64,000 nt of DNA from Miltoncostaea marina. GTDB taxonomy: Bacteria; Actinomycetota; Thermoleophilia; Miltoncostaeales; Miltoncostaeaceae. The stretch is taken from assembly GCF_018141525.1 (NCBI RefSeq), contig NZ_CP064655.1, forward strand, positions 1,178,001 through 1,242,000, given 5' to 3'. The position numbers and the translations under genes were made by a program. Of this stretch, positions 37,384 through 46,836 are shown piece by piece (position 1 is the first letter of the stretch; each line of letters starts with the position of its first letter). Under the pieces are notes generated by a model. That model saw nothing but the letters and a program-made list of their open reading frames with translations, was not told where the DNA came from and did no database searches.

Positions 37384-37557
37384 ATGCGCCACTCGCACAC
37401 GGCGATGTGGTGGTGCGCGGCGGCGGCGGCGGGGGTCGTCGCGATGCTGGTGGCGCTCGGCGCCGGCGGCTGGGCACTGCTCGGCGCGCTCGGCTGCCTG
37501 GTCATGATGGGCGCGATGGTCCTGATGATGTCGCGCGGGATGGGCGACGGCGGCTGA
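37384..37557 (+). CDS. Small membrane protein next to the copper genes
   Basis: A 57-residue protein from ATG 37384 with two hydrophobic helices (residues 8-25 and 28-48) and a His/Met-flavoured N-terminus (MRHSHTAMWW) and C-terminus (LMMSRGMGDGG). GGAGGGG precedes the start. It lies 49 bases after the lipoprotein gene, probably in the same transcript. The Met/His content hints at metal handling; the family is not recognised. Confidence 0.65.
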   Translation: MRHSHTAMWWCAAAAAGVVAMLVALGAGGWALLGALGCLVMMGAMVLMMSRGMGDGG

Positions 37558-37565
37558 ACGGCCGA

Positions 37566-37612
37566 CGGCGGCGGGAGCCGGCGCACGCGGGTCGCCGGGC
37601 CCCCCGCCGCCG
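37566..37612. terminator. Long-loop hairpin between convergent genes
   Basis: A 10-bp stem (CGGCGGCGGG / CCCGCCGCCG) with a 27-base loop fills the space between the small membrane gene and the convergent copper ATPase gene. Confidence 0.5.
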
Positions 37613-37616
37613 CCGG

Positions 37617-39728
37617 TCACGTCGCCGGCACGGGATGCGGCCGCGGCGCGGCGTCCGCCTCCATCGGCGCCGGCCGCAGGTCCACCCGGCGCAGCAGCTG
37701 GGCGTTGAGGGCGACGACGATCGTCGAGACGCTCATCAGGATCGCCGCCACGGCGGGCGGCATCGAGACCCCCGCCCATTCCAGGGCGCCGGCGGCGATC
37801 GGGATCGCCACGATGTTGTAGCCCGCCGCCCACCAGAGGTTCTGGAGGCTGGTGCGGTACGCGGCCGCCGAGAGCCTGATGGTGCTGACCACCGCGCGCG
37901 GGTCGGAGCTCGCCAGGATGAGGCCCGCCGACTCGATGGCGACGTCGGTGCCGGCGCCGATGGCGATGCCGACGTCGGCGCCCGCCAGGGCCGGCGCGTC
38001 GTTGACGCCGTCGCCCACCATGGCCACGCTCAGGCCGCGCGCCTGGAGCTCGGCGACCTTCGCGGCCTTGTGCTCGGGGAGCACCTCGGCGAACACCTCG
38101 TCGAGGCCGAGGTCGGCGCCGACGGCGTCGGCCACCTCGCGGGCGTCGCCGGTGATCATGACGACCCGTCGGCCCATGGCCTGGAGCTCCTCGACCGCGG
38201 CGCGGGCCTCAGGGCGCACCTCGTCCTCGAGGGCCAGGCCGCCGACGATCCGGTCGCCGCGCACGAGGTGGAGCACCGCTGCGCCGCGGTCCCGCCAGCC
38301 CTGCGCCCACCCGGCGATCCCCTCCGGCTCGCGGAGGCCGCGCTCGCGCAGCAGGGCCGGCCCGCCGACCGCGTGCGGGACGCCCTCGATGTCGGCCTCG
38401 ACGCCGCGGCCGGTGATCGAGCGGAAGCCCTCCGCCGTCGCGATCGGCCCGCGCTCGCGCGCCGCCGCCACGATCGCGCGGGCGAGCGGGTGCTCGCTGT
38501 CCGACTCCACGCCGGCCGCCAGGCGCAGCACCTCGTCCTCGTCGAGGCCGGCGCCCGCCACGCCCACGACGGCGTGGCGCCCCCTCGTGAGCGTCCCGGT
38601 CTTGTCGAACAGGACCGCGTCGACGGTGCGGCTGCGCTCCAGGGCGAGGCGCTCCCGCACGAGGATGCCGTGGCTCGCCGCGCGGGCCGAGGAGATCGAC
38701 GTGGTCAGGGGGATGGCCAGGCCGAGCGCGTGGGGGCACGAGATGACGAGCACGGTGACCACCCGCACGACCGCGTCGTCGGCGTCGCCGACGGCCAGCC
38801 ACACCCCGGCGGCGATCACCGCGGCGGCCATCGCCACGTAGAAGAGGAGCGCCGCGGCGCGGTCGGCCAGCACCTGGGCGCGCGAGCGCGACGCCTGCGC
38901 ATCGGCCACGAGCCGCTGGATGCCGGCGAGGGCGGTGTCCTCGCCGAGGGCATCGACCCGCACGCGGATCGCCGAGTCGGTGGAGACCGTCCCGGCGACC
39001 ACCCGGTCGCCGGCCGCCTTCGCGACCGGCCGGGACTCGCCGGTGATCATCGACTCGTCCAGCTCGGCGGCGCCGTCGGTGATCTCGCCGTCGGCGGGCA
39101 CCCGGGCGCCGCTGCGCACCAGCACGACGTCGCCGGCGCGCAGCGCGTCGAGCGCGATCGTCTCGACCCCGCCGTCCGGGCTGACCCGCTCGGCCTCGTC
39201 GGGCAGCAGCGCGGCGAGGGCCGCGAGGGCGTCCTGCGCCTGTCCGAGCGCCTTCATCTCCTGCCAGTGCCCCAGCAGCATGATGGTCACCAGCAGCGCC
39301 AGCTCCCACCAGAAATCGAGGCCGAACAGGTCCAGCGAGGTGGCCATCGAGGCGACGTAGGCGACGCTGATCGCCATCGCGATCAGCAGCATCATCCCCG
39401 GCCGACGCTCGCGGGCCTCGCGCCAGCCGCCCTCGAGGAACGGCCAGCCGCCCCACCAGAAGATCACCGAGCCGAGCACCGGGCCGACCAGCTCGATGCC
39501 GGCGACGTCCAGGTCGTAGCCGAACCAGTCCATGACCATGTGGCTCGTGAACACGACCGGGATGCTCAGCAGCAGGCTCCACCAGAACCTGCGGCGGAAC
39601 ATCGCCACGTCGTGGCCGGCGTGCTTGTCGTGGCCGGCGTGCCGGTCGTGCCCGCCGCGGGCGGCGTGCCCGCCGGCGTGGCCCGTCTCGTGCGCGTGAT
39701 CGGCCTCGGCCGGGTGGTGGGTCGCCAC
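37617..39728 (-). CDS. copB: CopB-type copper/silver P1B-ATPase
   Basis: A 703-residue heavy-metal exporting ATPase from GTG 39728, preceded by GGAGGAGCGAT. The N-terminus is a histidine-rich metal-binding tail (repeated GHD and HAGH units), not a CXXC domain. The membrane metal site is CPH (SCPHALGLA), the CopB signature. P-type motifs are MITGES, phosphorylated DKTGTLT, SEHPLAR and [10 protein letters not shown]. It would pump copper or silver out of the cytoplasm. A palindromic operator candidate lies 72-88 bases upstream. No CsoR gene is present in the window. Confidence 0.92.
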   Translation of the reverse strand: MATHHPAEADHAHETGHAGGHAARGGHDRHAGHDKHAGHDVAMFRRRFWWSLLLSIPVVFTSHMVMDWFGYDLDVAGIELVGPVLGSVIFWWGGWPFLEGGWREARERRPGMMLLIAMAISVAYVASMATSLDLFGLDFWWELALLVTIMLLGHWQEMKALGQAQDALAALAALLPDEAERVSPDGGVETIALDALRAGDVVLVRSGARVPADGEITDGAAELDESMITGESRPVAKAAGDRVVAGTVSTDSAIRVRVDALGEDTALAGIQRLVADAQASRSRAQVLADRAAALLFYVAMAAAVIAAGVWLAVGDADDAVVRVVTVLVISCPHALGLAIPLTTSISSARAASHGILVRERLALERSRTVDAVLFDKTGTLTRGRHAVVGVAGAGLDEDEVLRLAAGVESDSEHPLARAIVAAARERGPIATAEGFRSITGRGVEADIEGVPHAVGGPALLRERGLREPEGIAGWAQGWRDRGAAVLHLVRGDRIVGGLALEDEVRPEARAAVEELQAMGRRVVMITGDAREVADAVGADLGLDEVFAEVLPEHKAAKVAELQARGLSVAMVGDGVNDAPALAGADVGIAIGAGTDVAIESAGLILASSDPRAVVSTIRLSAAAYRTSLQNLWWAAGYNIVAIPIAAGALEWAGVSMPPAVAAILMSVSTIVVALNAQLLRRVDLRPAPMEADAAPRPHPVPAT

Positions 39729-39799
39729 TGATCGCTCCTCCCATGAGCACCGCCTGGACGCCGCCGGCGCTGCCGGAGGCGTCCCGTGATGCCGGCAAT

Positions 39800-39816
39800 A
39801 TACTCGGGGGGAGTAT
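39800..39816. promoter_or_regulatory. CsoR-style palindromic operator candidate
   Basis: ATACTC-GGGGG-GAGTAT, a perfect 6-bp interrupted palindrome with a G-rich centre in the promoter region of the copper ATPase. It resembles the pseudo-palindromes bound by Cu(I)-sensing CsoR/RicR repressors. The flanking 39729-40043 stretch shows no gene. Confidence 0.5.
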
Positions 39817-40069
39817 CTACGTCCAGCGGCGCCGAGCGCCCGCGACGGCCCTCGGGCGCCGTGCCGCGTCCGGTTTCGCGCGGCACGCCGCGGGAACCTG
39901 CGGGCCGTGCCGCCCGCCGCATCCGTCCGTCGCGACCGCGCCGGCGCCGCTGAATCCGAACGCCGGATCGCGTGCGTATGGAGGTCCGACAGCCATCGCC
40001 GCGCCGCGTACCGCGGGCCCGGCCGGGAGGAGGACCGACGCCGATGGACGGACAGGGGGAGGGGGCACG

Positions 40070-41077
40070 CTGACCACCGCCGCACGCCCTGAGGGCGCCG
40101 TCGTCGCGCCGCCCGGCCGCGCGGCGACGCTCCTCGCGGCCTGCGAGCGGCGGCTCGAGGCGGTCGTCGCGGCGGGGCACCCGGCCGTGGCCGGGCCGGC
40201 GCGGGCGACGCTCGCCTCGGGCGGCAAGCGCACGCGCCCGCGCATGGTCCTGGCCTGCGCCGGCCCGGCGCCCGGCCGCGCCCATGGCGTCGTCGCGGCC
40301 GCGGCGGCCGTGGAGCTCATGCACATGGCGACGCTCGTGCACGACGACGTCATCGACGGCGCCCCGCTGCGGCGCGGCCGGCCGAGCGTCGTCGGCGCCC
40401 ACGGCCGCGGTCGCGCGGTCGCGGTCGGCGACGTCCTGATGGCCGCGGCGTTCCGCGAGGCGGCGCGCCTCTGCGACCCCGCGGCGGTGCGGGTGCTCGC
40501 GCGCGCGACCGACGAGCTGACCCGCGGCGAGCTGCTGCAGGCGGCGGGCCGCGGCGACGTGGGGCTGGGGGAGGAGATCTACGTGGAGCGCTGCCTGCTC
40601 AAGACCGGCGCCCTGCTGGCGGCGGCGTGCCACCTCGGCGCGCTCGCGGGCGGGGCCCCGCCCGAGGCCCGGCGGCGGCTGGCCGCGTTCGGCCGCCACC
40701 TCGGCGTGGCCTACCAGATCGTGGACGACGTCCTCGACCTGACCGGCGACGCCGCCGTCACCGGCAAGCCGCGCGGCGCCGACCTGGCCGACGGCACGAT
40801 GACCCTGCCCGTCATCCTCGCCCTGCGGCTGGACCCCTGGCTGGGCCCGGCCGTGCGCGCCGCCGCCGGCGACGCGGGCGTGCGCGCCCGGCTCTGCGAC
40901 GAGCTCGCCGCGCACGCCGGCACCCGGGCGGCCGCGGAGCGCGCGGCGGAGCACGCCGACGCGGCGCACGCGGCGCTGGACGACCTGGCGCACGACGCCG
41001 ACGCCGCGGCGCTGCGCGCGCTGGCGTCGCGGGTGCTCGCGCGCGCGGACGCGGTGGCCGTGAGGGCGGTCGCGTGA
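40070..41077 (+). CDS. crtE: Polyprenyl (geranylgeranyl) diphosphate synthase
   Basis: Head-to-tail isoprenyl diphosphate synthase supplying the C20 precursor for the carotenoid genes that follow. Both aspartate-rich motifs are present: DDVIDGAPLRRGRPS and DDVLDLTG, plus SGGKRTRPRM. About 335 residues are coded from 40070. The start is uncertain: no ATG/GTG/TTG lies in frame near it, only CTG 40070 after a GGGGGAGGGGG stretch. An ATG at 40044 with a good GGGAGGAGG site would join this frame if one G were added in that run. It overlaps crtI by GTGA. Confidence 0.85.
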   Translation: MTTAARPEGAVVAPPGRAATLLAACERRLEAVVAAGHPAVAGPARATLASGGKRTRPRMVLACAGPAPGRAHGVVAAAAAVELMHMATLVHDDVIDGAPLRRGRPSVVGAHGRGRAVAVGDVLMAAAFREAARLCDPAAVRVLARATDELTRGELLQAAGRGDVGLGEEIYVERCLLKTGALLAAACHLGALAGGAPPEARRRLAAFGRHLGVAYQIVDDVLDLTGDAAVTGKPRGADLADGTMTLPVILALRLDPWLGPAVRAAAGDAGVRARLCDELAAHAGTRAAAERAAEHADAAHAALDDLAHDADAAALRALASRVLARADAVAVRAVA

Positions 41078-42549
41078 GGGTGGTGGTGATCGGCGCCGGG
41101 CTCGGCGGCCTGGCCGTGGCGCGGCGCCTGCGGCACGACGGCCACGACGTGACCGTGGTGGAGCGCCAGGAGGCGCCGGGCGGCCGCGCGTACCGCCTGC
41201 GCGACGCCGGCTACACCTGGGACACGGGGCCCTCGCTCGTGACCATGCCCTGGGTGCTGGAGGAGGCCTTCGCCGCGGGCGGGCTGGACCTGCGCTCCGA
41301 GGTGACGATGCGCCGCCTGGACCCGATGTACCGGATCCGCTGGGCGGGCGACGAGCGGCACTTCGACTTCGCCGACGACGTCGGCCGCCTGGAGGCCGAG
41401 GTCGCGCGCTTCTCCCCCCGGGACGCCCGCCGGGTACGGCCCTTCCTCGACGGGCTCGAGCCGGTCTACCGCAGCGTGATCCTCGACGCGGGCCGCCGGC
41501 CCTTCCTGCGCGCGGGCGACTTCGCCCGCCTGGTGCCGCGCATGGCGCGCCTGGGGGTACTGCCGCCCCTGCACGCCTACGTCGCCCGGGCGTTCCGCCA
41601 CCCCCGCGTGCGCGAGGCGTTCTCGTTCCACTCGCTCTTCATCGGCGGCGACCCGTTCCGCGTGCCGGCGCTCTACGCGGCGCTGGTGTACCTGCAGGTC
41701 GCCGACGGCGGCTGGTACGTCGACGGCGGCGTCTACGCGCTGGTCGAGGCGCTCGCCCGGGACCTCGACCTGCGCTGCGGCGAGCCGGTGGAGGCGATCG
41801 AGTGGTCCGGCGAGCGCGCGACGGGCGTCCGCCTGGCCGGCGGCGGGCGCATCGCCGCCGACGTGGTGATCTCGAACGCCGACGTCCTGCGCACGCCGGC
41901 CCTGCTCGGCCGGCCGGCGCCCCGGCGGCGGCTGCGGCCCACGATGTCGTGCTTCCTCGTCTACATGGGCACGCGGCGGCGCTGGCCCGGCCTGCTGCAC
42001 CACACGCTGCTGGTGGGGCCGGGCTACCGGAGCTTCATCCGCGACGTGACGCGCAGGGGCGTGGTGCCGCGCACGTTCTCGACCTACGTGCACGCGCCGA
42101 GCCGCACCGAGGCGGCGATGGCCGCGCCGGGCGGCGACTCGCTGGCGGTGCTGCTGCCGACGCCGAACCTGCGCGGCGGCACCGACTGGACCGCCGCCGC
42201 CGACGAGGTGCGCGACGCGCTCGTCGCCGACATGGAGCGCTCGTACGGCCTGCACGGGCTGGCGGCCGACGTCGTGGTGGAGCACCGCATGACCCCGCTC
42301 GACTTCGAGCGCCGGCTCGGGGCGGAGTGGGGCAACGCGTTCTCGATCGAGCCCACCCTCGGCCAGTCGGCGTACTTCCGCGTCCCCAACCGCGACCGGC
42401 GCATCCGCAACCTCTACTTCGTGGGCGGGGGCACCCATCCGGGCGCCGGCATCCCCGGCGTCCTGCTCGGGGCGGCGATCACCGGCGACCTGGTCGCCGC
42501 CGACGCCGCGGCGGCGCCACGGCGCCGCGTGCCGGCGGGCGCCCGGTGA
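41074..42549 (+). CDS. crtI: Phytoene desaturase
   Basis: FAD-dependent desaturase converting phytoene to lycopene or a related polyene, membrane-associated. It is 491 residues from GTG 41074. The Rossmann motif is GAGLGGLAVA. The CrtI-type segments [11 protein letters not shown] and, near the C-terminus, GGGTHPGAGIPGVL are conserved. It is the second gene of the crtE-I-B-cruF-crtD operon; all junctions overlap by four bases. Confidence 0.93.
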   Translation: MRVVVIGAGLGGLAVARRLRHDGHDVTVVERQEAPGGRAYRLRDAGYTWDTGPSLVTMPWVLEEAFAAGGLDLRSEVTMRRLDPMYRIRWAGDERHFDFADDVGRLEAEVARFSPRDARRVRPFLDGLEPVYRSVILDAGRRPFLRAGDFARLVPRMARLGVLPPLHAYVARAFRHPRVREAFSFHSLFIGGDPFRVPALYAALVYLQVADGGWYVDGGVYALVEALARDLDLRCGEPVEAIEWSGERATGVRLAGGGRIAADVVISNADVLRTPALLGRPAPRRRLRPTMSCFLVYMGTRRRWPGLLHHTLLVGPGYRSFIRDVTRRGVVPRTFSTYVHAPSRTEAAMAAPGGDSLAVLLPTPNLRGGTDWTAAADEVRDALVADMERSYGLHGLAADVVVEHRMTPLDFERRLGAEWGNAFSIEPTLGQSAYFRVPNRDRRIRNLYFVGGGTHPGAGIPGVLLGAAITGDLVAADAAAAPRRRVPAGAR

Positions 42550-43391
42550 GCGCGTCGTCGCACGCGCTCGCGGCGCCGACGCTCGGCGAGGCCCGCGCCA
42601 CCACCCGGCGCGTGGCCCGCACCTTCGCGCTCGCCTGCCGCATGCTGCCGGGCGCCGTGCGCGACGACGTGTACATGCTCTACCTGGTGTTCCGCACGCT
42701 CGACGACCTCGTGGACGAGCGGCGTGACGACGCCGCCGCCCGGGTCGCCGCCGTCGAGGCCTGGGCGCGCGGCGAGCCGCCGGCGCACGGCGCCCCCACG
42801 CCCGAGGTCGCGATCCTGGATCGCATGGCGGCGCGGCACCCGCTGCCGCGGTGGGCGTTCGCCGACTTCTGCGCGGGCATGCGCGCGGACGTGGCGGGCG
42901 AGGCGCCCGCCGACGAGGCCGAGGTCGACCGGTACTGCTACCGGGTGGCCGGCACGGTGGGCGTGGTGATGTCGCGGGTGCTCGGCGCCCGCGACCAGGC
43001 GCGGGCCGACGCGGCGGCCGTCACCCTGGGGCAGGCGATGCAGCGGACGAACATCCTGCGCGACATCGACGAGGACGCCGCCGGCGGCCGCGTGTACGTG
43101 GCCGAGGGCACGCTGCGCCGCTTCGGCGGGCCCGCGGCGCTGGCGCCCGGCGCGCGCGACGCGCTGCTGCGCGACCAGATCGCGCGCGCCGACGCGCTCT
43201 ACCGGCTGGCCATTCCCGAGATCGCCCAGCTGCGGCGGGGCCGCCGGGCGATCGCCTCCGCGGCGGCGATGTACCGCGAGATCCTGCGCCAGATCGAGCG
43301 CGAGGGCTACGGCGCCCGGGCCGGCCGCGCCGTGGTGCCGCGCGGCCGCAGGCTCGTGCTGGCCGCGCGGGCCGGGGCCCTGCTGCGATGA
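42546..43391 (+). CDS. crtB: Phytoene synthase
   Basis: Condenses two geranylgeranyl diphosphates to phytoene. It is 281 residues from GTG 42546. The two aspartate-rich sites are TLDDLVDE and TNILRDIDEDAAGGRVYV, with the trans-prenyltransferase segment RTFALACRML. It overlaps both neighbours by 4 bases. Confidence 0.93.
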   Translation: MSASSHALAAPTLGEARATTRRVARTFALACRMLPGAVRDDVYMLYLVFRTLDDLVDERRDDAAARVAAVEAWARGEPPAHGAPTPEVAILDRMAARHPLPRWAFADFCAGMRADVAGEAPADEAEVDRYCYRVAGTVGVVMSRVLGARDQARADAAAVTLGQAMQRTNILRDIDEDAAGGRVYVAEGTLRRFGGPAALAPGARDALLRDQIARADALYRLAIPEIAQLRRGRRAIASAAAMYREILRQIEREGYGARAGRAVVPRGRRLVLAARAGALLR

Positions 43392-44122
43392 GGGCGCCCC
43401 GGCCCTCGCACGCGCTGCTGGCCGCGCTCGGCGCGGCGCAGGTGCGCCACGGCCTGCGCACCCGGGACGCGCCGGCCACGCCCCGCGCCACCCGGGGGAT
43501 CGTGGCGCTCGCGCTGGCGGCGTCGGTGGCCGAGGCGGCCGAGGCGCGGGGGCCGCGCCGCGGCCCGGCGCTGGTCGCGGCCGCGGGCGCCGTCGGCTTC
43601 GCGGCGGAGCTCGCCGGCGTCCGCACCGGGTTCCCGTTCGGCCGCTACCGCTACTCGGAGCGCCTCGGCCCGCGCGTGGGCGGCGTGCCGCTGCTGGCCT
43701 CGGCGGCGTGGGCGCTGATGGCGCGCCCCGCCTGGGCGGTCGCCGGCCGGATCACCCGCGCGCCGGCGGGGCGGGTGCCGCTCGCGGCCGCGGCGCTCAC
43801 CGCGTGGGACGTCTTCCTCGACCCGCGGATGGCCCGCGAGGGCTACTGGACCTGGGAGCGGCGCGGCCGCTACGAGGGCATCCCCGCCACCAACTTCGCC
43901 GGCTGGTGGGGGACGGGGCTGGCGCTGTTCGCCGCGTGGGCGGCGGCCGAGCGGCGCGGCCCGCCCGACCGCGACGGCGCCGCGGTGGCCGCGTACCTGT
44001 GGACCTGGGCCGGCGAGACGTTCGCCAACGCGGTGCTGTGGCGGCGGCCGGTGTCCGCGCTGGCCGGGTCGGCCGCGATGGGCGCCGTGGCGCTGCCGGC
44101 GCTGCTGCGCCGGCGCCGATGA
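43388..44122 (+). CDS. cruF: Carotenoid 1,2-hydratase-type protein, CruF family
   Basis: A 244-residue multi-pass membrane protein of the CruF/bisanhydrobacterioruberin hydratase (DUF422) family. It would add water across a terminal double bond of an acyclic carotenoid to give a tertiary hydroxyl. Family blocks are FPFGRYRYSE, VFLDPRMAREGYWTW and GIPATNFAGWWGTG. The ATG at 43388 overlaps the crtB stop codon. The hydroxyl it creates is the usual site for desaturation next to it (CrtD) or glycosylation. Confidence 0.8.
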   Translation: MRAPRPSHALLAALGAAQVRHGLRTRDAPATPRATRGIVALALAASVAEAAEARGPRRGPALVAAAGAVGFAAELAGVRTGFPFGRYRYSERLGPRVGGVPLLASAAWALMARPAWAVAGRITRAPAGRVPLAAAALTAWDVFLDPRMAREGYWTWERRGRYEGIPATNFAGWWGTGLALFAAWAAAERRGPPDRDGAAVAAYLWTWAGETFANAVLWRRPVSALAGSAAMGAVALPALLRRRR

Positions 44123-45543
44123 GGGTCGCGGTCGTCGGCGCCGGCGTCGGCGGGCTGGCCTGCGCGGTGCGCCTCGCCCACGCCGGGCACCGGGTGACCG
44201 TGCTCGAGGCCGGCCCGGCGCCGGGCGGCAAGGCCGCCCGCGTGGAGCGCGACGGGTTCCGCTGGGACGCCGGCCCCTCGCTCGTGACGATGCCGCACGT
44301 GCTCGGCGACCTGTTCCGCGCCACCGGCCGGCCGCTCGAGGACGAGCTGGAGCTGGTGCGGGTGGAGCCGGTCACCCGCTACCGCTTCGCCGACGGCTCC
44401 AGCGTGGAGCTGTCGGCCGACGTGCCGCGCGCCGTGGCCGCGCTCGAGCGCTGGTCGCCCGGGGCGGGCGACGACTGGATGGCCTTCCTCGGCACCTGCG
44501 CGGCGATGTGGCGCGCCTCGGCGCCCGTGCTGGAGGGGCCGGCTCCGTGGCCGCCCTCCCGCCCCCGGCCCGGCGATCCGCGGCCGTCGCCGTCGTCGCT
44601 CGTGCGCGTGCGCCCGTGGTGGACGCTGCGCCAGCTGGCGCGCGCCCACGCCCGCGACCCGCGGCTGCGGATGGTCATCGAGCGCTTCGCGACCTACGCC
44701 GGCGCCGACCCGCGGCGGGCGCCCGCGGCGCTGGCGCTCGCCGGGTACGTCGAGCACGCCTTCGGCGCCTGGCATCCGCGCGGGGGCGTGCACGAGATCG
44801 TGCTCGCGCTGGCCCGGCGCCTGGAGGCGCTCGGCGGCGAGCTGCGCCTGGGGACGCCGGTGCGGCGGGTGCTGCGCCGGGACCGGCGGGCCCGGGGCGT
44901 GCTCACCGACGACGGCGTCGTCCCGGCCGACGCGGTCGTGCTCAACGTCGACGCCGAGCGGGCCCTCGGGCCGCTGCTCGGCCGGCCGCCCCGCCGCCCC
45001 CGCGAGCGGTCGCTCTCGGGCCTCGTGACGCTGCTCGGCCTGCGCGGCGCGACGCCCGGCCTGGTGCACCACGAGATCCGCTTCCCCGCCGACTACGACG
45101 CCGAGTTCGACGACGTGTTCGCCGGGCGGCCGCCGCGCGAGCCGACGATCTACGTGAGCGCCTCCTGCGCGACCGACCCGGGCGCGGCGCCCCCCGGCCA
45201 CGAGAACTGGTTCGTGCTGGTCAACGCGCCGGCGGCGGGCGACGCGGCCGACTGGGGGGCGGTCGCCGACGCGGCCATCGCGCGGCTCGGCGTGGCCGAC
45301 CGGGTGGTGGTGCGCGCCGCCCGGACGCCCGGCGACCTCGACCGCGAGAGCGGCGCGGCCGGCGGCGCGATCTACGGGGCGGCTCCGCACGGGCGGCTCG
45401 GCACGCTGCGCCGGCCGGGCAACCGGGTGCGCGGGCTGCGCGGCGCGTGGCTCGTGGGCGGCACCGTCCACCCGGGCGGGGGGCTACCGCTGGTGATGCT
45501 CGGCGCCGCGACCGTCGCCCGCGCCGTGGGGCCCGCCCGGTGA
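44119..45543 (+). CDS. crtD: CrtI-family carotenoid oxidoreductase, CrtD-like
   Basis: A second FAD-dependent desaturase-type enzyme, 474 residues, with [12 protein letters not shown] at the N-terminus, [11 protein letters not shown], and [16 protein letters not shown] at the C-terminus. Its position after cruF suggests a 3,4-desaturase (CrtD) acting on the hydroxylated end group. CrtI-family ketolases or oxidases (CrtO/CrtP-like) remain possible. It starts inside the cruF stop codon and its end overlaps the convergent crtA by 60 bases. Confidence 0.75.
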   Translation: MRVAVVGAGVGGLACAVRLAHAGHRVTVLEAGPAPGGKAARVERDGFRWDAGPSLVTMPHVLGDLFRATGRPLEDELELVRVEPVTRYRFADGSSVELSADVPRAVAALERWSPGAGDDWMAFLGTCAAMWRASAPVLEGPAPWPPSRPRPGDPRPSPSSLVRVRPWWTLRQLARAHARDPRLRMVIERFATYAGADPRRAPAALALAGYVEHAFGAWHPRGGVHEIVLALARRLEALGGELRLGTPVRRVLRRDRRARGVLTDDGVVPADAVVLNVDAERALGPLLGRPPRRPRERSLSGLVTLLGLRGATPGLVHHEIRFPADYDAEFDDVFAGRPPREPTIYVSASCATDPGAAPPGHENWFVLVNAPAAGDAADWGAVADAAIARLGVADRVVVRAARTPGDLDRESGAAGGAIYGAAPHGRLGTLRRPGNRVRGLRGAWLVGGTVHPGGGLPLVMLGAATVARAVGPAR

Positions 45544-46245
45544 CGCCGCCTGCAGCGGGTCGGCCCCGTCCCACGTGCCCCACGAGGCGTCGGGGCGGAA
45601 GCGCGCGAACAGCTCCTCCGAGTACCAGCGCTCGTCCCGGGTGCGGCGGATCACCGCCATGTGCTCGGGGCCGCCGTAGGCGTAGGCCCGCGCCGCCGCC
45701 CACGACCCCCACAGGGAGAAGGTCGCCTGCCGGGCGACCGGCCACTCGCCCATGCCGAGCGACGCGAGCAGGCCGGGGCTGCCCTCGAGGGCCGAGGCCG
45801 GCGGGGCGATCGCACGGTAGAAGGCCGCGAGGCGGCGCGGCCTGATGCTCGCCCGCGTCAGCACCGCGACGGCGCCGTCCCAGGGCGGCGGGTCGCCGGG
45901 CACGTCGAACCGCCGCCCGCCCCACGCGCCCACGGCGCGCAGCGGGCGCAGCCGCACCCCGTACGTCTCCTGGCCGAGCGCGCGCCAGCGCGCCGCGACC
46001 TCGGACCCCTCCATGAAGCGCGCGAGCGCCGACGCGTCGTCCCACACCGCGAACATCGCCCAGCGCCGCAGGTCGGCGCTCAGGGTCATCGTGCGGCCGC
46101 GCCCGGTGCCGAGCAGCCGCCAGAAGCGCAGGCCGCGCGTGCGCGCCAGGACCGGGCGGTCGAGCCCCATCCTCGCCAGGCCGTCGCGGGCCGTGGCGGG
46201 CCGGTAGCGGGTCAGGTGGAAGGAGGCGACGGGGCCGTGCTCCAC
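45484..46245 (-). CDS. crtA: Spheroidene monooxygenase-like carotenoid ketolase
   Basis: A 253-residue CrtA-family protein, a haem-type monooxygenase placing a keto group at C-2 of acyclic carotenoids. Recognisable segments are [40 protein letters not shown] and QATFSLW. The best start is GTG 46245, because the conserved block begins six residues later. That start overlaps the divergent plsY-like start by 9 bases. It is on the strand opposite the main crt operon but clearly in the same cluster. Confidence 0.8.
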   Translation of the reverse strand: MEHGPVASFHLTRYRPATARDGLARMGLDRPVLARTRGLRFWRLLGTGRGRTMTLSADLRRWAMFAVWDDASALARFMEGSEVAARWRALGQETYGVRLRPLRAVGAWGGRRFDVPGDPPPWDGAVAVLTRASIRPRRLAAFYRAIAPPASALEGSPGLLASLGMGEWPVARQATFSLWGSWAAARAYAYGGPEHMAVIRRTRDERWYSEELFARFRPDASWGTWDGADPLQAASPGGPHGAGDGRGAEHHQR

Positions 46246-46836
46246 GCGCTCGCCCTCGTGGTCGGCTACGCCGTCGGCTGCCTGCAGCTCTCGCCGCGCG
46301 TCGCCCGCCGTCACGGCGTCGACCTGCGCCGGGTGGGCGACCGCAACCCGGGGGCCTGGAACGCGCTCGAGCACCTCGGGCCGCGCCGGGCCGCGCCGGC
46401 CTTCGTGCTCGACGGGGCGAAGGGGCTGGTCGCGGCCCTGGCGGGCCTCGCGCTCGGCGGCTGGTGGGGCGGCTGGCTCGGGGTGCTCGGCGCGATGCTC
46501 GGCCACGCGCTGCCGGTCACGGCGCGGCTGCGCGGGGGCAAGTCGGTGATGGTCTTCGTCGGCGGGGCCACGGCGCTCGTGCCGCTGGCCGCGCTGCTCT
46601 GCTGGGCGCTGTTCGCCATCGTGTGGATCCTGCGGTCGTTCGCCTGGGCGGCGCGCGCGGGGACGTTCGCGCTGCCGCTCGCCATCCTCCTCGCCGGGCC
46701 GCGCGAGCGCACGCTGCCGGTGCTGTGGCTGATGGGGATCATCGGCCTCCTGTTCGCCTGGAGCCGGCTGCGCCCGCGAAGGCCCGCCCGCGCCAGCGAC
46801 GGTCGGGCCGCAGGGCGGAGCGCGTCAGCCTCGTGA
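46237..46836 (+). CDS. plsY: PlsY-like membrane acyltransferase
   Basis: A 199-residue five-helix protein related to glycerol-3-phosphate acyltransferase PlsY. The three family loops are visible but modified: [15 protein letters not shown] (usual GSGNxGATN), DGAKG, and [18 protein letters not shown] (usual GGKGVA). Start is GTG 46237 after GGAGG. It may be a housekeeping PlsY. Its location between crtA and a glycosyltransferase allows the inference that it acylates a carotenoid glycoside instead; the altered GGKS loop is compatible but not proof. Confidence 0.7.
   Translation: MLHALALVVGYAVGCLQLSPRVARRHGVDLRRVGDRNPGAWNALEHLGPRRAAPAFVLDGAKGLVAALAGLALGGWWGGWLGVLGAMLGHALPVTARLRGGKSVMVFVGGATALVPLAALLCWALFAIVWILRSFAWAARAGTFALPLAILLAGPRERTLPVLWLMGIIGLLFAWSRLRPRRPARASDGRAAGRSASAS

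Noticed and set aside
39743-40069. An ATG at 39743 as the crtE start
   Set aside because: It would add about 109 unrelated residues running through the copper-pump promoter and its palindrome.
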